Assembly: GCA_002796045.1 (NCBI GenBank)
Contig: PCVM01000048.1
Location: 4,604 to 9,799 of the forward strand
Reading direction: 5' to 3'
Source of the DNA: Candidatus Roizmanbacteria bacterium CG11_big_fil_rev_8_21_14_0_20_36_8
GTDB lineage: Bacteria > Patescibacteriota > Microgenomatia > UBA1406 > GWC2-37-13
Length of the DNA: 5,196 nt
Shown here one piece after another: positions 1 to 5,196 of this stretch (position 1 is the stretch's first letter; each line of letters begins with the position of its first letter). The notes below the pieces were generated by a model. The model saw only the letters and a list, made by a program, of their open reading frames with translations, searched no databases and had not been told where the DNA came from. Made by a program: the position numbers and the translations under genes.

Positions 1-309
1 CCCTTGACCCTTCACGAGCGGGTATCTCATTGAAAAGTCTTGGGCCAATCGAACAAGCGCGTCGTAAACTGACGAGTCTCCATGTGGATGGTATTTTCCA
101 AGAACTTCTCCGACAACTTTTGCTGATTTTGAGTATCTTCCACCTGCGGTCAGTCCTAATTTGTACATGGCGTATAAAATTCTTCTATGTACAGGTTTTA
201 GACCATCTTTTACGTCTGGAAGTGCTCGAGACACGATAACGGACATCGCATAATCAAGGTATGCTTTCTTCATTTCATCTGATATAGGTGCGATATTTAT
301 TGTTGTCAT
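1..309 (-). CDS. gyrA: DNA gyrase subunit A, N-terminal 103 residues (3' end outside window)
   Basis: This is the breakage-reunion subunit of DNA gyrase, which with GyrB introduces negative supercoils using ATP. The frame is open from an ATG at 307-309 to the window edge. Visible motifs are [29 protein letters not shown] (split here as residues 20-48, key residues R28, P31, D32, G36, K38, R42, R43) and [19 protein letters not shown] at 72-90. The quinolone-determining positions are the sensitive type: S79 and D83 match E. coli S83 and D87. The catalytic Tyr and the C-terminal GyrA-box domain lie outside the window, so ParC cannot be excluded from this piece alone; the linked gyrB and ppa favour GyrA. 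The gene starts 15 bp after the ppa stop codon and has no Shine-Dalgarno sequence, so it is probably co-transcribed and perhaps translationally coupled. LVKGQG at 98-103 has Lys where LVDGQG is common. Confidence 0.93.
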   Translation of the reverse strand, partial: MTTINIAPISDEMKKAYLDYAMSVIVSRALPDVKDGLKPVHRRILYAMYKLGLTAGGRYSKSAKVVGEVLGKYHPHGDSSVYDALVRLAQDFSMRYPLVKGQG

Positions 310-324
310 AGTTTATTGATCATT

Positions 325-840
325 TTATTTTTCCATTGCATCTTGGATGCTTTTTAGTGCTTCGCCTTTTCCAAGAAACTCTTTTGTTTTAACCCATTTA
401 TTTGGTTCAAGCTCTTTATAATGATCGAAAAAGTGCTTAATTTTATTTTGAGTTGGTTCATCAAGATCTGAGATATCCTCAATATGCGCATAAAAAGGAT
501 CGACTTTAATTGTTGGAACGGCAATTATTTTTGTATCAACGCCAGCTTCATCTTCCATCTCAAGCATTCCAATAATGCGAACTGAAATAATAGTTCCAAT
601 TGCGAGGGGCTGAGATGAAACAACCATTACATCAACTGGATCATCGTCTTCGGCCATCGTGTTTGGGATAAATCCATAATTAAATGGATATGGCATTGAG
701 GTGTAATGAAATCTATCAGCCATAATAAATCCAGATTCTTTATCTAATTCATATTTTACTAGTGATCCTTGAGGAATTTCAACGAGAACATTGACAAATT
801 CTGGTGGGTTATCGCCTGTTTTTACTTTTTTTATATTCAT
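325..840 (-). CDS. ppa: Inorganic pyrophosphatase, family I, cytosolic
   Basis: The enzyme hydrolyses pyrophosphate to two phosphates with Mg2+, which pulls nucleic acid and protein synthesis forward. The 171 residues match the family I length (E. coli 176). Alignment by eye is nearly gapless and the known active-site residues fall at the E. coli numbers: K29, E31, R43, Y55, the D65-x-D67-P-x-D70 signature (EDDDPVDV), D97, D102, K104, Y141 and K142. There is no signal peptide or membrane segment. The start is the ATG that places the usual VEIP strand near residue 20. Upstream, TATAAT lies only 2 nt before the ATG, too close to be this gene's -10 element, and no Shine-Dalgarno site is visible. 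It lies 92 bp after gyrB and 15 bp before gyrA, an unusual place for ppa, and is probably transcribed with them. Confidence 0.97.
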   Translation of the reverse strand: MNIKKVKTGDNPPEFVNVLVEIPQGSLVKYELDKESGFIMADRFHYTSMPYPFNYGFIPNTMAEDDDPVDVMVVSSQPLAIGTIISVRIIGMLEMEDEAGVDTKIIAVPTIKVDPFYAHIEDISDLDEPTQNKIKHFFDHYKELEPNKWVKTKEFLGKGEALKSIQDAMEK

Positions 841-863
841 TTATTATATTAATTTGTAATATT

Positions 864-924
864 GTCATGACGTACTTGTTTCGAGATCTATTGTATTAAG
901 ATGCTGAAACAAGTTTAGCATGAC
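864..924. repeat. Interrupted intergenic palindrome between gyrB and ppa
   Basis: The outer arms GTCATG (864-869) and CATGAC (919-924) and the inner arms ACTTGTTTC (874-882) and GAAACAAGT (906-914) are exact inverted complements. They are separated by matching 4-nt non-paired segments, and a 23-nt spacer (883-905) forms the loop. The right half is itself nearly palindromic: ATGCT and AGCAT flank GAAACAAGTTT. There is no T-run beside either end, so it is not a standard terminator. The form resembles the small dispersed palindromes with ATGCTGAAACAAGTT cores that I recall from many draft genomes, including Patescibacteria. That link is from memory and only one copy is in view. It may also act as an RNA hairpin between the gyrB and ppa messages. 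Confidence 0.7.
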
Positions 925-932
925 AAAAATCG

Positions 933-2948
<2,016 letters not shown>

Positions 2949-2961
2949 TCAAAATCAGAAA

Positions 2962-3399
2962 TTACTTTAATTCAACAGTTGCTCCTGCTTCTTCTAAAGT
3001 CTTTTTTGCAGCTTCAGCTTCATCTTTTTTGACTCCGGTCATAATTTCAGCTGGAGTTGTCTCTACTAATTTCTTAGCGTCCATAAGACCAAGATCTTGT
3101 CGAAGTTCTCGAACTGCTTTGATTACTGCAAGTTTCTTTTCGCCTGCTGTTGTAAGAACAACATTAAATGCTGTTTTTTCTTCGGCAGGTTCAGCCGCCG
3201 CTGCGCTTGATGTGTCGCTAGCTACGGCTGGTGCAGCCATCATAGGCATCGCTGATACGCCAAACTTATCCTCAAGATAACTTGCAAGATCAGCTAATTC
3301 AACTACTGTGAGTCCTTCGATTTCCGTTGCTATTTTTTGAAGTTTGCTATTAAGCGTACTTTCTTGTTTTTCTTCTTTTGTATTATCTTTATTTACCAT
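2962..3399 (-). CDS. rplL: 50S ribosomal protein L7/L12 with N-terminal extension
   Basis: L7/L12 dimers hang on L10 to form the mobile ribosomal stalk that recruits and stimulates translation GTPases. The N-terminal dimerisation domain is about residues 17-50 (ending DKFGVSA), the flexible Ala-rich hinge about 51-74, and the globular C-terminal domain 75-145 with [26 protein letters not shown] and the terminal [10 protein letters not shown]. The protein is 145 residues against about 120-130 usually. The excess is a charged N-terminal tail of about 16 residues (rich in Lys, Glu, Asn). The start is supported by a strong AAGGAGGTG at 3409-3417, and the next in-frame Met is residue 51, inside the hinge. 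The loop [10 protein letters not shown] appears one residue longer than E. coli VRGATGLGL. It follows rplJ by 45 bp in one operon. Confidence 0.96.
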   Translation of the reverse strand: MVNKDNTKEEKQESTLNSKLQKIATEIEGLTVVELADLASYLEDKFGVSAMPMMAAPAVASDTSSAAAAEPAEEKTAFNVVLTTAGEKKLAVIKAVRELRQDLGLMDAKKLVETTPAEIMTGVKKDEAEAAKKTLEEAGATVELK

Positions 3400-3401
3400 A
3401 T

Positions 3402-3417
3402 GGTGTTACACCTCCTT
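3402..3417 (-). promoter_or_regulatory. rplL Shine-Dalgarno site with overlapping small stem
   Basis: AAGGAGGTG (3409-3417 on the minus strand) is complementary over nine bases to the 16S anti-Shine-Dalgarno and is the strongest such site in the window. It ends 9 nt before the rplL ATG. GGTG (3409-3412) can pair with CACC (3402-3405) across TAA, so a small hairpin overlaps the site and could shorten the effective spacing or weaken access to it. Confidence 0.8.
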
Positions 3418-3444
3418 TCAAGTTTTGGAACATGATAATGAATT

Positions 3445-3981
3445 TTATGCTTTTTGAGACGACTGCTGTAATACGTAAACTAATTTCTGCATTGGTGATT
3501 TCATGCTTCGCGTTGCTCTAGCAATCGGACTTTTGAAACTTCCAAGAATTTTAGCCATAAGGACATCAATTCCAGGCAGTGTTGCAAGTTTATTTAGAGT
3601 TAGCTGGTCATAGATCGTCTCATCAATATGACCAAATTTAAATTTTAAAAACTCATTACCTTTTATTGCTTCATGATATTTTTTCAATGCCGTGATCCAG
3701 TCTGAAGCAAAAGTAAGAAGTGCTGATTGGTCATTTAGCGGAAGAAATTTGTTTGCTATATCTCTGTACTCTGATTTTTTTTGAGAGATTTTATTTATGG
3801 CTTTTTCAAGCAGTGAATTTTTGACGACATTTATTGATGCGTCTGATTTTTTCAAATCTTTACGAAGGTCGTCAAGTGTACGATGGGTGATTTTATCAAA
3901 GCCTACAACGACGAAGTTTGAGTTTGATTCGAGAGTGTTGATTATTTTAGATACAATATCCTTTTTTTGTGCGTTTGCCAT
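3445..3981 (-). CDS. rplJ: 50S ribosomal protein L10
   Basis: L10 binds 23S rRNA at the GTPase-associated centre and carries the L7/L12 dimers on its C-terminal helix. The 178 residues (E. coli 165) show the family pattern: an N-terminal domain with SNFVVVGFDKIT (21-32), the VVKNSLLEKAI signature (52-62, key K54, N55), then LATLPGIDVLMAKILG (132-147). The C-terminal helix ends in PMQKLVYVLQQ (163-173) and is somewhat longer than in E. coli. The ATG start follows AAGGTG (3991-3996) at 9 nt, the same spacing as in rplL. Downstream is rplL, the usual partner, but rplK and rplA do not precede it and rpoBC does not follow. Upstream is a structured leader suited to autoregulation by L10 or the L10-L12 complex, as known for this operon in other bacteria. 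Confidence 0.95.
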   Translation of the reverse strand: MANAQKKDIVSKIINTLESNSNFVVVGFDKITHRTLDDLRKDLKKSDASINVVKNSLLEKAINKISQKKSEYRDIANKFLPLNDQSALLTFASDWITALKKYHEAIKGNEFLKFKFGHIDETIYDQLTLNKLATLPGIDVLMAKILGSFKSPIARATRSMKSPMQKLVYVLQQSSQKA

Positions 3982-4108
3982 ATTTTTTTACACCTTCTTT
4001 GATTTTTTATCAAAGTCTCTGAGGGTTTTTATATTCCAATTTTTATTATTGGAAAACCGCAGGTCTCAGGTGAACTTATATTATTTATCAACCATTGTTG
4101 ACAATCAG
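3982..4108 (-). promoter_or_regulatory. Structured rplJ leader RNA, probable L10 autoregulatory leader
   Basis: The leader of about 127 nt folds well by eye. The core is CTGAG (4065-4069) with CTCAG (4019-4023), a one-sided ACCTGC bulge (4059-4064), GGTT (4055-4058) with AACC (4024-4027), a TATAAA bulge on the other side (4028-4033), then TTCCAAT (4048-4054) with ATTGGAA (4034-4040) around a 7-nt loop. A second hairpin, CTTTGAT-AAAAA-ATCAAAG (3997-4015), directly abuts the AAGGTG ribosome site (3991-3996). CACCT (4068-4072) can pair with AGGTG of that site and overlaps the first stem, so the two folds would compete. A small TCAAC/GTTGA hairpin lies at 4088-4101. Many bacteria regulate rplJL through such a leader bound by L10 and L12. 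I have not matched it to a covariance model. Confidence 0.6.
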
Positions 4109-4114
4109 ATCATG

Positions 4115-4143
4115 ATTATACGGTAGATAAACTACAATTGCAA
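4115..4143 (-). promoter_or_regulatory. rplJ-rplL promoter, near-consensus sigma-70 type
   Basis: On the minus strand the -35 element is TTGCAA (4138-4143), the spacer is exactly 17 bp (4121-4137), and the -10 element is TATAAT (4115-4120), a full consensus match. Transcription would start near 4108. The -35 element begins 4 bp after the rpmE stop codon, and no terminator lies between, so read-through from rpmE could add to it. It is the strongest promoter in the window, in keeping with a highly expressed ribosomal operon. Confidence 0.8.
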
Positions 4144-4147
4144 GCCT

Positions 4148-4441
4148 TTATGTCTCACCTAATAGCTCTTTTAATGATTTTGTTTTTTTGTCTTGATTAC
4201 CGCGCTTCTTAAAGCCTTTAGAGTCTTTTTTATACGTGGTTGCGGCCTTTTCACGTTTCAAGAATTTTTCAACATTACCTTGTGTATCTAAAAATTTCAA
4301 TTCACCAGTATAAAAAGGATGGCATTTTGAGCATACCTCAACCATTATATCTTTTCTGACTGAACCTGTTTTGAATGTATTTCCGCATGAACATGTCACA
4401 ATGACGTCTTCATAAAACTTTGGATGTATGTTTGCTTGCAT
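4148..4441 (-). CDS. rpmE: 50S ribosomal protein L31, zinc-binding type, long C-terminal tail
   Basis: L31 bridges the large and small ribosomal subunits near the 5S rRNA and the central protuberance. The N-terminal [10 protein letters not shown] and the four Cys of the zinc-binding (C+) form are present: C17, C19, C37 and C40, in CSCGNTF and [11 protein letters not shown] (36-46). The body ends near residue 65. A further roughly 27-32 residues rich in Lys, Arg and Gly make the protein 97 residues, against 70 in E. coli, and the tail is probably RNA-binding. The ATG start fits the family N-terminus exactly. No Shine-Dalgarno is visible; an extended -10 lies 11 nt upstream, so the leader would be very short. 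It lies between prfA (56 bp gap) and rplJ; rpmE next to prfA is a common bacterial neighbourhood. Confidence 0.95.
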   Translation of the reverse strand: MQANIHPKFYEDVIVTCSCGNTFKTGSVRKDIMVEVCSKCHPFYTGELKFLDTQGNVEKFLKREKAATTYKKDSKGFKKRGNQDKKTKSLKELLGET

Positions 4442-4452
4442 AAGAGATTAGT

Positions 4453-4461
4453 ATTGTATCA
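4453..4461 (-). promoter_or_regulatory. rpmE promoter, extended -10
   Basis: TGATACAAT (4453-4461, minus strand) is an extended -10 with hexamer TACAAT. No clear -35 is present at 17 bp. The ATG of rpmE lies 11 nt downstream, so a start at the usual distance would leave only about 4 nt of leader, close to a leaderless message. This agrees with the missing Shine-Dalgarno site but is weaker evidence than the rplJ promoter. The 56 bp gap shows no terminator hairpin after prfA. Confidence 0.45.
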
Positions 4462-4497
4462 AATAGATGAAGTAAATAAAAGTGATATGTTTAGTGA

Positions 4498-5196
4498 TCA
4501 TTTTAGCTTCTCAGCTAAAACCTTAAAAATCTTATCCCATTTTCCAGCATTGACGACAGTTTCTAAATCATGAAAGCTTTTGTTAATTCGATGATCTGTG
4601 ATCCTGTTTTGAGGAAAATTATAGGTGCGCATCTTGTCAGATCGATCTCCAGATCCTGTATTTAGATCAAATGAACTTCGCATACCACGTCTTTCATCCT
4701 CCTCAACCTGATAAAGTCTTCCAGCGAGAAGTTCCTTTGCAATTTGTCTGTTTGCTTGTTGGGTGCGTTCACGACTTGAAGTGACAACTAATCCACTTGG
4801 TTTATGGATTAATCTTACTGCAGTTGAAACTTTATTTACATTTTGACCTCCACTTCCGCCTGATCGGTAAAATTGCCAATCGAGATCAGATTCAGCAATT
4901 CTAATATCAGACGATAATATTTGTGGAGTAACGATAATTACGGTCGTTGATGTATGAACTCTTCCTCGTTTTTCGGTTGATGGAACACGTTGAACTCTAT
5001 GAACTCCAGTCTCATTTTTAAAATAATTAAAAGCATTTGGTCCAGATATTTTTATTACATTTTCATCAACGGGCACGACTTTTAGTCCTTTTTTTGCAGC
5101 AAACTTCGAATAGGATATGAGGAGGTCATGTCCCCAAAGTTTGGATTCATCTCCTCCAGCGCCTTGTGCTGCTTCGATTATTACAATGTTTTGATT
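4498..5196 (-). CDS. prfA: Peptide chain release factor 1, C-terminal 232 residues (5' end outside window)
   Basis: RF1 reads UAA and UAG in the ribosomal A site and triggers peptide release. The frame is open to the window edge; a GTG at 5074-5076 is internal, not the start, because the codons above it encode conserved RF1 sequence (GGDE at fragment residues 14-17, YSKFAAKKG at 29-37). The stop-codon recognition motif PxT is PST (72-74), within HRVQRVPSTEKRGRVHTS (66-83), which marks RF1 and not RF2 (SPF). The catalytic GGQ (116-118) lies in SGGSGGQNVNK, slightly different from GAGGQHVN. Further family blocks are GSGDRSDKMRTYNFPQNRITDHR. Most of domain 1 is beyond the edge. The stop is TGA, which RF1 itself does not read, so the organism needs an RF2 encoded elsewhere. 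It precedes rpmE. Confidence 0.95.
   Translation of the reverse strand, partial: NQNIVIIEAAQGAGGDESKLWGHDLLISYSKFAAKKGLKVVPVDENVIKISGPNAFNYFKNETGVHRVQRVPSTEKRGRVHTSTTVIIVTPQILSSDIRIAESDLDWQFYRSGGSGGQNVNKVSTAVRLIHKPSGLVVTSSRERTQQANRQIAKELLAGRLYQVEEDERRGMRSSFDLNTGSGDRSDKMRTYNFPQNRITDHRINKSFHDLETVVNAGKWDKIFKVLAEKLK

Noticed and set aside
30..239. Plus-strand open frame of 69 codons opposite gyrA
   Set aside because: It is antisense to a universally conserved part of gyrA and has no independent support.
843..848. TATAAT just before the ppa ATG as a ppa promoter
   Set aside because: It is only 2 nt from the ATG, so transcription would start within the coding region, and no -35 fits at 16-18 bp.
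4085..4093. DnaA-box-like TTATCAACC in the rplJ leader, near gyrase genes
   Set aside because: It is a single imperfect match with no cluster, no dnaA or dnaN, and it is explained by a small leader hairpin, so no origin is called.
3797..4126. Plus-strand open frame of 109 codons across the rplJ start and leader
   Set aside because: It is opposite rplJ and its regulatory leader; the Phe/Ser-rich product is typical of a shadow frame.
4498..5076. A start for prfA at the GTG at 5076
   Set aside because: The frame continues upstream to the window edge with conserved RF1 residues (GGDE, YSKFAAKKG), so the GTG is an internal Val codon.

Overview
The window is a compact, AT-rich bacterial segment in which every credible gene lies on the minus strand. 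Reading in the direction of transcription, from high to low coordinates, the order is prfA (5' part missing), rpmE, rplJ, rplL, gyrB, ppa, gyrA (3' part missing). No mobile element, CRISPR array, rRNA or tRNA gene was seen. The longest gap without a gene is the 166 bp between rpmE and rplJ.

Organism. The sequence cannot name a species. UGA ends both gyrB and prfA, and UGG encodes Trp, so this is the standard bacterial code and not the UGA-to-Gly code of Gracilibacteria/Absconditabacteria. My best guess is a Patescibacteria (CPR) or similarly reduced bacterium. The grounds are low GC, divergent versions of universal proteins, loss of the rplKA-rplJL-rpoBC arrangement, genes without Shine-Dalgarno (SD) sites, and an intergenic palindrome of a kind I associate with such genomes. 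A divergent Firmicutes-like lineage is not excluded.

Layout. Positions 4498-5196 hold the C-terminal two thirds of release factor 1. A 56 bp gap with an extended -10 promoter leads to rpmE (zinc-type L31). The 166 bp gap at 3982-4147 has the best promoter of the window (TTGCAA, 17 bp, TATAAT) and a leader of about 127 nt that folds well and probably lets L10 control its own operon. rplJ and rplL follow, each with a clear SD site, and a strong hairpin at 2911-2940 probably ends that unit. Directly behind the hairpin is an extended -10 promoter for gyrB. gyrB, ppa and gyrA follow with 92 bp and 15 bp gaps; the 92 bp gap contains a 61 bp interrupted palindrome.

How the genes work together. prfA, rpmE, rplJ and rplL serve translation: termination, the 50S subunit, and the L10-L12 stalk that recruits translation GTPases. 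gyrB and gyrA make DNA gyrase, and ppa removes pyrophosphate released by polymerisation. All are housekeeping genes. The points most worth a second look are the rplJ leader RNA, the loss of the conserved His pair in the GyrB ATPase site, ppa placed between gyrB and gyrA, the intergenic palindrome, and the split between genes with and without SD sites. I see no evidence of a new defence or mobile system.
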